From assembly GCA_002591625.1 (NCBI GenBank), contig PCDB01000052.1, positions 69,453-96,427 on the forward strand: a DNA stretch of 26,975 bases, given 5' to 3'. This DNA is from Porticoccaceae bacterium (GTDB taxonomy: Bacteria; Pseudomonadota; Gammaproteobacteria; Pseudomonadales; Porticoccaceae). The position numbers were made by a program, and so were the translations under genes. Each line of letters opens with the position of its first letter. The stretch's first letter is position 1. Positions 17,106-24,286 of this stretch are shown in pieces. The notes beneath the pieces were generated by a model. That model was not told the DNA's origin. It did not search any database and was given only the letters and a program-made list of their open reading frames with translations.

Positions 17106-18470
17106 CTATCCAAAGATTGTACTCGGTAGCCATGTGGCCATGGCCGGGAAAATTGAGAGCATAATCATTAGGAACACCTGTATCGCTATAAAAGGTATTA
17201 CCCCTCGGTACATTTCGATGGTCTTGATGGACTCGGGGGCAACTCCTCTGAGGTAGAAAAGCGCAAAACCAAATGGCGGGGTCAGGAATGATGTCTGCAG
17301 ATTTATAGCGATCATGATTCCAAGCCAAACGGGGTCGAGACCCATCGCTAGTAGCACGGGTGCCACGATTGGCACCACGACAAAGGTGATCTCGATAAAG
17401 TCCAAAATAAAGCCCAACAAAAATATGACCACCATGACGAGAAGCGTGGCGCTGATAATGCCGCCTGGTAGTTCGTTGAAGAATTCATTTACCAACTCTT
17501 CCCCCCCAAATCCGCGAAAGACGAGTGAGAAGACTGCTGCACCAATTAGGATCAAGAAGACCATCGAGGTTACTTGCGTTGTCGTTTGAACGACATCGCG
17601 AAGGCGCTCTAGATTGAGTTGCCCTTTGATCACCGCAAGCACGAGTGCACCGCATGCGCCAACTCCGGCCGCCTCCGTAGGCGTGGCGGCACCCATGAGT
17701 ATTGAACCGAGCACGGCAAAGATGAGGCAGATGGGTGGCGCAAGGTTCTTAAGGGCTCGCTTAATGCGTTCCTTTAGATCCTCTGTTTCTGTTGATTCTG
17801 TAGTGCTCTGATCCGTGAACACTATCAAGTAAATGCAGTAGAGCACTACCAGTGTCAGACCCGGCACTATAGCTCCTAGGAATAGGTCGCCCACAGATAT
17901 GGTCTTGGGGGAAAAAATTCCTTGGCTAAGTTGTGCTTGCTGGTAGGCGCTCGATAAGGTGTCACCTAAGAGGACCAATGCGATGGACGGTGGGATGATC
18001 TGACCCAAGGTGCCGGTGGCGCAGATCATGCCTGTTGCTTGTGAGTGCGAGTACCCGCGTTTCAAGAGGGTCGGCAGTGACAGCAATCCCATGGTGACGA
18101 CCGTGGCTCCTACAATGCCAGTGCTTGCGGCCAAGAGTGCGCCAACCAATACGACTGATAGACCGAGGCCACTGCGAAGCCCGCCCATTAAATCTGCCAT
18201 ACTCTCTAAAAGATCTTCCGATAGCCGCGTCTTTTCCAGCATTACACCCATCATTACGAATAGCGGAACGGCGATGAGCGTGTTGTTGCCCATGATGCCG
18301 AATAATCGGTTGGGCAGCGCCTGAAGGTAGGCGCTGTCGAAGTGCCCAAACAGCATTCCGAAGCCAGCAAATACCAGAGCTGTTCCTGCGAGTGAGAGTG
18401 CAACAGGGTAGCCGGCTAGCAAAACGACGCAGGTCGCTAGAAACATCAAGAGAGGGAGGAACTCCACCAT
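17106..18470 (-). CDS. dctM: TRAP transporter large permease, DctM family
   Basis: DctM is the ion-coupled permease of tripartite (TRAP) uptake systems for organic acids and similar solutes. The 454-residue protein is rich in membrane segments throughout and has family motifs: STGIVGATVVTMG (residues 116-128), then GMICATGTLGQIIPPS (147-162). Length is typical. Its ATG at 18470 overlaps the TAA stop of dctQ by one base (TAATG), showing translational coupling. It runs opposite to the flagellar genes on both sides. No periplasmic solute-binding subunit (DctP) lies in this window, so the substrate cannot be guessed. A chemotaxis or motility link is not supported beyond position. Confidence 0.93.
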   Translation of the reverse strand: MVEFLPLLMFLATCVVLLAGYPVALSLAGTALVFAGFGMLFGHFDSAYLQALPNRLFGIMGNNTLIAVPLFVMMGVMLEKTRLSEDLLESMADLMGGLRSGLGLSVVLVGALLAASTGIVGATVVTMGLLSLPTLLKRGYSHSQATGMICATGTLGQIIPPSIALVLLGDTLSSAYQQAQLSQGIFSPKTISVGDLFLGAIVPGLTLVVLYCIYLIVFTDQSTTESTETEDLKERIKRALKNLAPPICLIFAVLGSILMGAATPTEAAGVGACGALVLAVIKGQLNLERLRDVVQTTTQVTSMVFLILIGAAVFSLVFRGFGGEELVNEFFNELPGGIISATLLVMVVIFLLGFILDFIEITFVVVPIVAPVLLAMGLDPVWLGIMIAINLQTSFLTPPFGFALFYLRGVAPESIKTIEMYRGVIPFIAIQVFLMIMLSIFPAMATWLPSTIFG

Positions 18471-19012
18471 TACTCACTGCTCTCCGCATCTGAATTCGGC
18501 TGCTTTAGCCTCAGTTGCCGCGCATGGCGAAGCCCACCGGCGATGCCTTGAACGATAAGTAGTGAGGGCATAATAATCATCAATGTTTTCAGTCCATAAA
18601 TGAAGGCGATGCCACTGCTCTCCTCTGAGCGCTCGGCAGTTGCCCAGCTTGCGTTAACATAATCCCAGCTACTGACGATAATCAGTACGCAGGTAGGTAT
18701 CAGGAACATGATTAGGCCGGCTAGATCAACCAGGGCCCGTCGTCTGGCTGAGAAATTTCTGTAGAATATGTCAACCCGCACATGACCGTTATGTTGGAGG
18801 GTATAAGAGATACCTAACATGAATAGGGCTGCATGAAGGTATGTGATTGATTCTTGGAGTGCCACTGATCCAATTGAGAGCCAGTAACGCAGCACGACGA
18901 TGACCAATACGATTATGGCCATCAGTAGGTTAAGCCAGGAAATTGACTGCCCCAGCTGGTCCAACACCCTATCAAGGTGGTCGGCAATTTTTGTAAGTAT
19001 GTCTGGAAACAC
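18470..19012 (-). CDS. dctQ: TRAP transporter small permease, DctQ family
   Basis: DctQ pairs with DctM in the inner membrane. I chose GTG at 19012 because AGGAG (19021-19025, read leftward) precedes it by 8 nt; the alternative, a TTG at 19084, adds 24 residues and lacks a ribosome binding site. The resulting 180 residues fit the family. Four hydrophobic segments are visible, including NLLMAIIVLVIVVLRYWLS and LMFLIPTCVLIIVSSWDYV, and the loop with LQHNGHVRVDIFYRNFSARR matches the DctQ signature around H-V-R-V-D. It is translationally coupled to dctM. Its promoter should lie in the 216-bp gap shared with flaG. Confidence 0.9.
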   Translation of the reverse strand: MFPDILTKIADHLDRVLDQLGQSISWLNLLMAIIVLVIVVLRYWLSIGSVALQESITYLHAALFMLGISYTLQHNGHVRVDIFYRNFSARRRALVDLAGLIMFLIPTCVLIIVSSWDYVNASWATAERSEESSGIAFIYGLKTLMIIMPSLLIVQGIAGGLRHARQLRLKQPNSDAESSE

Positions 19013-19115
19013 GCAAGGCTCTCCTGTCAGGGCTCGGATGTTAGCGCCGCTGTAGGGTCGCGAGTATAGCTTGATTTGGGACAACTTCGACAGGTCAAAA
19101 TTTGTTTTAAAATTC

Positions 19116-19142
19116 TAAAGCTCTTAAATTGTCTGTCGACTC
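19116..19142 (+). promoter_or_regulatory. Weak sigma-28-like promoter of flaG
   Basis: TAAAGCTC-N11-GTCGACTC has correct spacing but only 6 of 8 and 4 of 8 consensus matches. The predicted start is near 19149, leaving about 80 nt before flaG. FliA control of flaG is common in other flagellar systems. Confidence 0.4.
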
Positions 19143-19163
19143 TTCGATTAGACAGTATATGTC
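19130..19163. promoter_or_regulatory. Candidate operator between dctQ and flaG
   Basis: TGTCT (19130-19134) and AGACA (19150-19154) form an inverted repeat, and GACA-GTATA-TGTC forms a second overlapping dyad. This could be a regulator site for dctQM. It overlaps the flaG -10 region. No regulator gene is present to support it. Confidence 0.25.
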
Positions 19164-19228
19164 AATAAAACAGGAACGGCTGAAGATCGAAGAGAGTTTT
19201 GTTTACCTGCGTTTGGAGGTATAAGAGC

Positions 19229-19666
19229 ATGACAAATGTAGACAGTGGCTTAAATGGGCTTAACCCGGCGGCTCCGGCTTCGACCATGACGTCAAAAAAA
19301 CTGAGTTCAGCAAGCCAAGCGCCCCAGATTAAGACGCCTCAACCAGACCTTAACTCTGATGGCGGGACAAAGTCCGCCATTGCTGAGATGGGAGCGTCCG
19401 CGGCAGCGAGAAAGTTTGAAGCCATGCAACACCTCGAGAAGAGCATGCATGAGCTCAAGGAGATAGCGAATAGATTAAATGAGGCCGTAGCGAGCAAGTC
19501 GATAAATCTTCACTTCTCTGTCGACGCGGAATCTAAACGTTTTGTTATCGAAGTAAGAAACTCTGACACGGGCGAACTAATTCGACAGATACCCGGGGAT
19601 ACAGCACTGCGGACAGGTCCGAGTCTTGAGCTGATGAAAGGTGTTCTCTTCGACCACACGTTTTAG
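19229..19666 (+). CDS. flaG: FlaG family protein
   Basis: FlaG proteins modulate filament length or flagellin assembly in several polar-flagellated bacteria; the mechanism is not settled. I start at ATG 19229 because GGAGGT (19215-19220) sits 8 nt upstream; an in-frame upstream start at 19199 would place that site inside the gene. The 145-residue product has a low-complexity, Ser/Ala/Pro-rich N terminus (about 1-55), a helical segment (MQHLEKSMHELKEIANRLNE), then the FlaG domain (INLHFSVDAESKRFVIEVRN, RQIPGD). It stands alone ahead of fliC1, separated from fliD by the TRAP genes, although flaG and fliD are usually neighbours. Confidence 0.88.
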   Translation: MTNVDSGLNGLNPAAPASTMTSKKLSSASQAPQIKTPQPDLNSDGGTKSAIAEMGASAAARKFEAMQHLEKSMHELKEIANRLNEAVASKSINLHFSVDAESKRFVIEVRNSDTGELIRQIPGDTALRTGPSLELMKGVLFDHTF

Positions 19667-19769
19667 GGAACTCGCCAACCTGCTTTTTTTCATAAATGTG
19701 AGAATTATCGATAGCTTGCGAAGCATTTGACATGTGGTTTGGAATGCTCGATGGCAATTATTATTTTCT

Positions 19770-19827
19770 GCCGAAAAGCTGACAATCCGGCAAAAAGTGG
19801 CGAAAAACCATGCCGCTTTTTCGGCGC
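19770..19827. promoter_or_regulatory. Candidate enhancer-binding site of the fliC1 promoter
   Basis: GCCGAAAAGC and GCTTTTTCGGC are outer inverted arms. Between them lie CTGACAATCCGGCAAAA and GTGGCGAAAA. CTGACA (19779) is 132 bp upstream of the sigma-54 promoter. The block recurs at fliC2 and fliC3, and the core CTGACAWT-N2-GGCAA is shared with flgB and flgG. Confidence 0.65.
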
Positions 19828-19910
19828 AAACAATTGGGTATATTCAAATAGCTCCGTAACCCTCTGATTTTTATAGGTAATATATGTCAAAGAAACCTTG
19901 AGTTTAAAGT

Positions 19911-19926
19911 TGGCACTTGAATTGCA
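19911..19926 (+). promoter_or_regulatory. Sigma-54 promoter of fliC1
   Basis: TGGCAC-N5-TTGCA is an essentially perfect match. The predicted start is near 19937, giving a leader of about 260 nt before fliC1. Sigma-54 control of a flagellin, where sigma-28 is more usual, also occurs in Vibrio flaA. Confidence 0.9.
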
Positions 19927-19965
19927 TTGTAATTTGGGAGAGAGTTTTATTTGTTGAACGGCTCC

Positions 19966-19993
19966 TCCTCCGGTATGTAGTCATACTGAAGGA
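19966..19993 (+). promoter_or_regulatory. Stem-loop near the 5' end of the fliC1 leader
   Basis: CGGTATG-TAGT-CATACTG forms a 7-bp stem with one G-U pair. Flanking TCCT and AGGA add four pairs beyond one mismatch. It begins about 30 nt after the predicted transcript start. Stems also occur at this place in the fliC2 and fliC3 leaders, suggesting mRNA stabilisation or translational control. Confidence 0.45.
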
Positions 19994-20037
19994 AAGGGAA
20001 TAAGAGCCCCAAGCCGGCTTGAGACGAGTAAGCGACC

Positions 20038-20065
20038 GCATTAGGTCTGGAGGGACGCGTAATGC
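20038..20065 (+). promoter_or_regulatory. Hairpin covering the start of a small upstream ORF
   Basis: GCATTA (20038-20043) pairs with TAATGC (20060-20065), and inside it GTC pairs with GAC around a TGGAGG loop. The arm and loop contain the ATG and ribosome binding site of the ORF at 20062. A GGA loop is also a possible CsrA/RsmA contact. Confidence 0.35.
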
Positions 20066-20136
20066 AACCGCTGACAGAAATAGGATCGGTAGTTGATAGG
20101 AAAACTTTAGATCAAAATGCGAAATTTAGGTTGTGA
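20062..20136 (+). CDS. Possible 24-residue leader peptide in the fliC1 5' UTR
   Basis: ATG 20062 is preceded by GGAGGG (20050-20055) with a 7-nt gap, a better ribosome binding site than many genes here. It opens a 24-codon frame (MQPLTEIGSVVDRKT, then LDQNAKFRL) ending in TGA at 20134-20136, 59 nt before fliC1. It resembles no peptide I recognise. The leftward sigma-28-like element lies within it. Chance occurrence cannot be excluded; equivalents in the fliC2 and fliC3 leaders have poor ribosome binding sites. Confidence 0.3.
   Translation: MQPLTEIGSVVDRKTLDQNAKFRL
20083..20109 (-). promoter_or_regulatory. Leftward sigma-28-like promoter in the fliC1 leader
   Basis: Read leftward: TAAAGTTT-N11-ACCGATCC, a perfect -35 and 5 of 8 in the -10. 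It points away from fliC1, and transcription would cross the sigma-54 promoter 160-170 bp away. No leftward gene lies before dctQ. Confidence 0.55.
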
Positions 20137-20195
20137 ATAGCAGCACTCACTGGGTAAGGAAGCTGCCTAAGCAACTAAAATAGAGGAAGTTGAAG

Positions 20196-23100
20196 ATGAC
20201 CACCATTAACACGAACATTAGTGCGCTCATAGCTCACCAGACACTTGCGAGAAATGACCGTGAAATGAGTCAGGCAATGTCTAGGCTGTCGACCGGTATG
20301 CGGATCAACTCCGCCGGGGACGATGCGGCTGGGTTAGCAATTGCGACGCGGATGACTGCGCAGATGCAAGGGCTGGATCAGGCAGTGCGCAACGCCAACG
20401 ATGCTGTCTCAATGATTCAGACGGCTGACGGCGCCTCAATCGAGCTGGGCAATATTATCCAGAGGATGAGAGTGTTGGCGGTTCAGGCGATCAGCGACAC
20501 CTATGGAACATCCGACCGGGCGGCTTTGCAAGCAGAATTTGTCGGCCTACAAGAACAATTAGAGATTATCGCCACACAGACCCAGTGGAATGGTGCTAAT
20601 CTGATGACCGGAGAGATTGGTCACAACGGTACAACGACTTTCCACATCGGGGCTAATGATGCCCAGGCCATGGAGGTAGACTTTGGCGACTGGAGAGCTG
20701 ATGGTTTCGGTGTCTACCGAAACGGCGGTTCTACGCCTAACAACATTGGGCCCAGTGACCTCGTTCAGACACCAACGACGCCTGCTGTGAAGGCAGTGGC
20801 GGCAGTTTACACCTCTCCCATAACAGACAATCAGGCGATCAACTCGTCCGGCGTTATGACCATCAGTGATGGAACTAACACGCTCACGGTCGATGCATCA
20901 AATGTCAATAGCCGATCCGCGCTGGTAACAAAGATCGTTAACACCCCGGGATACCATGATCTGCTCTTTACTGTGTCAGACAATGCGGGAGAGGGGGTGA
21001 ACGGGGTTAAAGCTGAATTTGAGACAGCGTTGACAGACCTCGATGTGCAGAACATCACGGAAGATTTTGTCCTAACTGATAGCGAAGGTAACACGCTCAG
21101 GATTCCCGGAAGCCAAATCGATCCGATGACAACCACTAACCAGCTGGTTGCCGCCGTGCAGGAGCACGCCGACTACACAGCGCTCAATTTTACTGTGGCC
21201 GCGTTCGATAGCTTGGATTCCGGCACAGCAGCTGACGGTTTTGTTATTTCCATGAAGGCCGTGGAGCCCATTATAACCGATCCAAAAGCTTCCATTGGCG
21301 GAGTTAATCAAAATGTCGTGGTGAGAACCCCATTCCAGGCGCCTGCAAGTGCAGGGCTTGACCTGATCTACAAGGAAGCAGGCGCAGTTGCAATCGCGCC
21401 GCTTGTTACGCTAGAAGGAATGGATAGTTCTCTTTCTGAGAACGCGAAATTCAGGGTACCTATAGATAACCAAGAGATAGAGGATACAGCTGACCCTACC
21501 AAATACTCACAGTTGGCTTCCAATCCGGTTCCGTTCAGCATTTCTGATGGGACAACAACCGTAACGGTCGCTGATGTCAGGAACCTTATCCACCCCGGAT
21601 TTGACGGCACCATTGCCGGAAATACAGATAAGCTGGTTAATGCGATCAGGGAAGCCGACGGCTACAACAGCTTGCTGTTTTCGGTCTCTGTATCGGCGGA
21701 CGACGTTAACGAACTGTCTCTAGATTACAAGCAGCCTGGAAAGGCAGACTTTATCCCGCGTATCAACTTTGGGCAAGTTTCTGAGCGGGCGGCGGAATAT
21801 GAAACGCCTATACAGAATGAAGACATCGAGGGAGTACAGTCGATCACACTGACTGGCGGCGGCGAGTCTATCAGGATTCCTGCAAGCGGTTCATTTAGCG
21901 GTTTTGACTCATCCTCGACGGTGGGCGACCTTCGCGATGCGATTATCGGTGAGACATGGACGCGCGCAAAATATGACTTTTCTCTGGGCGCCAATACGGG
22001 TGCTGCTAATACCGCGGCCGGAAACATAGGTGATGGGTTTGAGCTCAGTGATGGGACGACTACCTTGTTATATTCTGATCTTTCCTCTGTTACCAACGTT
22101 GCGCAGCTTGCGACCGAGATCACCAATCACCCTGACTACGCAAAACTGCAGTTCAGCGTTGCGCTTAATGACAACTCGAGCCCTACTGGCCTGACATTTA
22201 ACTATAAAGACGGTGGGGTGGTGAGCACTCCGACAGCGACCGGTTTCAATACTATTGCAGCCGCAACAGCAGTGTATGATTTTGCTTTAGCCGACGATGC
22301 AGCAGCAGCAGCTTTAGCCGATGGGTTTGCCGTGTCGGATGGCACCACCACAGTCACTATTGCTGATATGTCCGGAGTGACCAACATCGCACAAGCCGTG
22401 TCGGCCATTCAAGGTGGAACGAACTACGGTAATTTGAACTTCACCGTGGCCGCGGGTGGTTCAGGCCTTCAGTTTACCTATAAGGCAGCTGGAGCTGTTT
22501 CCGCAGCACCAACGGCGTCGTCCTTGACGGCTAGCGTTACTACTGCGGGCGTCACCGGCGTTACCGGCTCTATATCGGAAACGATCGCTGGAAAGGATGG
22601 CTACAGCAACCTTCCGTTTACTGTATCCGCATCCGAAGACCAGGACGCACTGGTATTTAAGTACAAGGACACAGGAGTTGTTGCAAGCGGGACATCCCCG
22701 ACCGTAACATTGGGCTACACTGCAGCATCTCAGGAGCAAACGCTTACTATCTTGCAGAATGGCGGCACGGATACATACGAACAGTGGAACCTCTCGCTAA
22801 GCGAGAAGCAGATTCTCTCCGCAGGCACCATGACCTTGAAGGATTGGGATGGTAGTAACGACACCACGGTGACTGTAGCGGTTCCCGAGGGTGGGTTCAC
22901 CAGCGCACAGCACATGGCAACGGTCATAGGCAACACGGCTGGGTACGAGCTTCTGGGCTTTACAGTGACCAGTCATCCAACCGATGGTCTGACCTTTACC
23001 AACAAGACGCAAGGTAATGTTGACGGATCCAAGAGACCCGTTGTGAATATAGCGCCTGCTTCAGGTGTTGTGCATGAGGTTATCTCTGGCAAGAACAATG

Positions 23101-23528
23101 TCGTTAACGAGACCAGAACCGTTGTAACCGATGAGCTCGGTTCTGATTCGGATCCAACCCCTGAGGTAACACGGCATGGTATCACTGGTGTTGAGGCGAA
23201 GGCAGGTGTGCCATTCACGCCCGCTATTGATATCACCACCTCAGAGAACGCAACAGCGGCACTTGATAACCTGTTGGTCGCGCTGGATGGTATCAACACG
23301 CAGCGAGCGCGATTCGGTGCGGCAATCAACCGGCTCGAGCACACAATGGATAATCTGAGACAGATGTCTTCTAATGCGGCAGCGACACGTGGCCGTATTC
23401 AGGATGCTGACTATGCCAAGGAATCCACGGAGCTCGCCAGGACCCAGATTGTGCAGCAGGCAAGTACTGCGATGCTGACACAGGCAAACGCATCGGCCAA
23501 GACAGTGTTGGAGCTTCTGAGAGGATAA
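20196..23528 (+). CDS. fliC: Giant flagellin FliC1
   Basis: This is a flagellin, the filament subunit. ATG 20196 is chosen because AGAGGAAG lies 6 nt upstream and the product starts MTTINTNISALIAHQ like other flagellins; a TTG two codons earlier is too near the ribosome binding site. The D0/D1 N-terminal domain is intact (about residues 1-180; RLSTGMRINSAGDDAAGLAI), with QRMRVLAVQ at the position of the TLR5-recognised segment. The C-terminal domain is also intact (last 95 residues; RIQDADYAKESTELARTQIV). The 1110-residue length is two to four times usual. The centre is built from repeated modules of about 100 residues, each with a core like ISDGTTTVTVAD, then TNIAQL and LxFTV. It has its own promoter and terminator. 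Confidence 0.93.
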   Translation: MTTINTNISALIAHQTLARNDREMSQAMSRLSTGMRINSAGDDAAGLAIATRMTAQMQGLDQAVRNANDAVSMIQTADGASIELGNIIQRMRVLAVQAISDTYGTSDRAALQAEFVGLQEQLEIIATQTQWNGANLMTGEIGHNGTTTFHIGANDAQAMEVDFGDWRADGFGVYRNGGSTPNNIGPSDLVQTPTTPAVKAVAAVYTSPITDNQAINSSGVMTISDGTNTLTVDASNVNSRSALVTKIVNTPGYHDLLFTVSDNAGEGVNGVKAEFETALTDLDVQNITEDFVLTDSEGNTLRIPGSQIDPMTTTNQLVAAVQEHADYTALNFTVAAFDSLDSGTAADGFVISMKAVEPIITDPKASIGGVNQNVVVRTPFQAPASAGLDLIYKEAGAVAIAPLVTLEGMDSSLSENAKFRVPIDNQEIEDTADPTKYSQLASNPVPFSISDGTTTVTVADVRNLIHPGFDGTIAGNTDKLVNAIREADGYNSLLFSVSVSADDVNELSLDYKQPGKADFIPRINFGQVSERAAEYETPIQNEDIEGVQSITLTGGGESIRIPASGSFSGFDSSSTVGDLRDAIIGETWTRAKYDFSLGANTGAANTAAGNIGDGFELSDGTTTLLYSDLSSVTNVAQLATEITNHPDYAKLQFSVALNDNSSPTGLTFNYKDGGVVSTPTATGFNTIAAATAVYDFALADDAAAAALADGFAVSDGTTTVTIADMSGVTNIAQAVSAIQGGTNYGNLNFTVAAGGSGLQFTYKAAGAVSAAPTASSLTASVTTAGVTGVTGSISETIAGKDGYSNLPFTVSASEDQDALVFKYKDTGVVASGTSPTVTLGYTAASQEQTLTILQNGGTDTYEQWNLSLSEKQILSAGTMTLKDWDGSNDTTVTVAVPEGGFTSAQHMATVIGNTAGYELLGFTVTSHPTDGLTFTNKTQGNVDGSKRPVVNIAPASGVVHEVISGKNNVVNETRTVVTDELGSDSDPTPEVTRHGITGVEAKAGVPFTPAIDITTSENATAALDNLLVALDGINTQRARFGAAINRLEHTMDNLRQMSSNAAATRGRIQDADYAKESTELARTQIVQQASTAMLTQANASAKTVLELLRG
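20790..23060 (+). repeat. Tandem modular region of FliC1
   Basis: About seven degenerate units are visible. Clear S-D-G-T cores lie near residues 223, 449, 617 and 713, and the rest are more diverged. The repeated pattern is SDGTTTVT, then a TNIAQ-like helix start, then LNFTV and a LxFxYK-GxV-PT end. FliC2 has two units of the same kind. They resemble the Flagellin_IN motif family, by eye only. Confidence 0.65.
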
Positions 23529-23565
23529 TACCCCCTCACCAACCATTAACGTTCTTACTCCCGTT

Positions 23566-23588
23566 AGGCGCCTTATAGGCGCTTTTTC
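23566..23588 (+). terminator. Rho-independent terminator of fliC1
   Basis: The stem AGGCGCC-TTATA-GGCGCTT (7 bp including one G-U pair) leads into a TTTTT run ending near 23587. It lies 37 nt after the fliC1 stop. The following 270 bp, up to the fliC2 enhancer site, hold nothing I can support. Confidence 0.8.
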
Positions 23589-23858
23589 GGTGTACGAGGC
23601 ACTGTGTGAGCGCTCTTCATGTTTGCTTTTTGAAAAGAGTGGTTGACGACCCTTTTAAGTCGCAAAGCTGCTTTGAGGGACATTTGGAGAATGGAGTGGG
23701 CTACTTCCCGAGTGCCCTTTATTAAGAGAAAAAAGGTTTAATAGACCAGACGTGGTTGAGAGTAACTGGTTTCGCGGTTGTTCTGTGTTACGACATGCAC
23801 ATTTGAGGAATCCGCAAATAGACTATGTGGGAGGCTGTTTATCAGTTGTGGGCGCTCT

Positions 23859-23917
23859 GCCGAAAAGCTGACAATCCGGCAAAATGTGGCGAAAAGGGTG
23901 TGCCGCTTTTCCGGCAC
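23859..23917. promoter_or_regulatory. Candidate enhancer-binding site of the fliC2 promoter
   Basis: GCCGAAAAGC, CTGACAATCCGGCAAAA, GTGGCGAAAA and the dyad GTGCCG-CTTTTC-CGGCAC follow one another. CTGACA (23868) is 133 bp upstream of the sigma-54 promoter. The block is nearly identical to those ahead of fliC1 and fliC3. Confidence 0.65.
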
Positions 23918-24000
23918 TGCCTATTCTAGACATGCGAAGAGAGTTGCAAGTAACTGATTTTTAAACAAAAATAGATCGGCAATGTGGTTGCCGAAAAAGT

Positions 24001-24016
24001 TGGCATTGCTATTGCA
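24001..24016 (+). promoter_or_regulatory. Sigma-54 promoter of fliC2
   Basis: TGGCAT-N5-TTGCA. The predicted start is near 24027, with a leader of about 260 nt before fliC2. Confidence 0.88.
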
Positions 24017-24043
24017 TTAGATTTGGTAGGAACAGTTTTACGC

Positions 24044-24065
24044 GTAGAGGAGGAATGCCCTCTAC
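24044..24065 (+). promoter_or_regulatory. Stem-loop near the 5' end of the fliC2 leader
   Basis: GTAGAGG and CCTCTAC form a perfect 7-bp stem around an AGGAATGC loop. AGGA in a loop resembles CsrA/RsmA sites. It lies about 17 nt after the predicted start. Confidence 0.45.
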
Positions 24066-24135
24066 CACAAAGTGTATACAAAACTGTGTTTACCGGCCGC
24101 TAAAGGCAAGATGCGAACAGGTGTTAGCTCTTGCT

Positions 24136-24232
24136 TACCAACGTAACATCGGTTGGTAGGAGAAAAACTTTAGAGACAGAGAAGAGAATAGTGGCTTATG
24201 AGGTACCGCGAGACAAAGACAAACAGCGGTAC
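24136..24232 (+). promoter_or_regulatory. Two further stem-loops in the fliC2 leader
   Basis: TACCAAC (24136-24142) pairs with GTTGGTA (24152-24158), and GTACCGC (24203-24209) pairs with GCGGTAC (24226-24232). Both are perfect 7-bp stems. With the stem at 24044 they make the fliC2 5' UTR strongly structured. The first stem overlaps the leftward sigma-28-like element. Confidence 0.4.
24146..24172 (-). promoter_or_regulatory. Leftward sigma-28-like promoter in the fliC2 leader
   Basis: Read leftward: TAAAGTTT-N11-ACCGATGT, a perfect -35 and 5 of 8 in the -10. It faces back across the fliC2 sigma-54 promoter, with no leftward gene before dctQ. Confidence 0.55.
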
Positions 24233-24286
24233 AAGAAGTTTTCAAATCAAAACAGAGTATTAGGGTAGTCGTAAAGGAGTAAATAG

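Noticed and set aside
17026..17256. Rightward ORF after fliD
   Set aside because: Most of it is antisense to the clear dctM gene, and it has no recognisable domain.
19013..19084. Longer DctQ starting at TTG 19084
   Set aside because: It has no ribosome binding site, while GTG 19012 has AGGAG at good spacing and gives the usual length.
19199..19228. Earlier start for flaG
   Set aside because: A GGAGGT site sits inside this extension, 8 nt before ATG 19229, and the extra residues do not resemble FlaG.
19682..19691. Terminator after flaG
   Set aside because: There is a run of seven T but no stem before it.
19905..19932. Rightward sigma-28 promoter overlapping the fliC1 sigma-54 box
   Set aside because: TAAAGTTG fits the -35, but the -10 (GCATTGTA) matches poorly; the sigma-54 reading is far better.
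24055..24263. Small ORFs in the fliC2 leader (24055 and 24198)
   Set aside because: Their ribosome binding sites are missing or only 1-4 nt from the ATG, and the peptides are unlike the fliC1 leader ORF.
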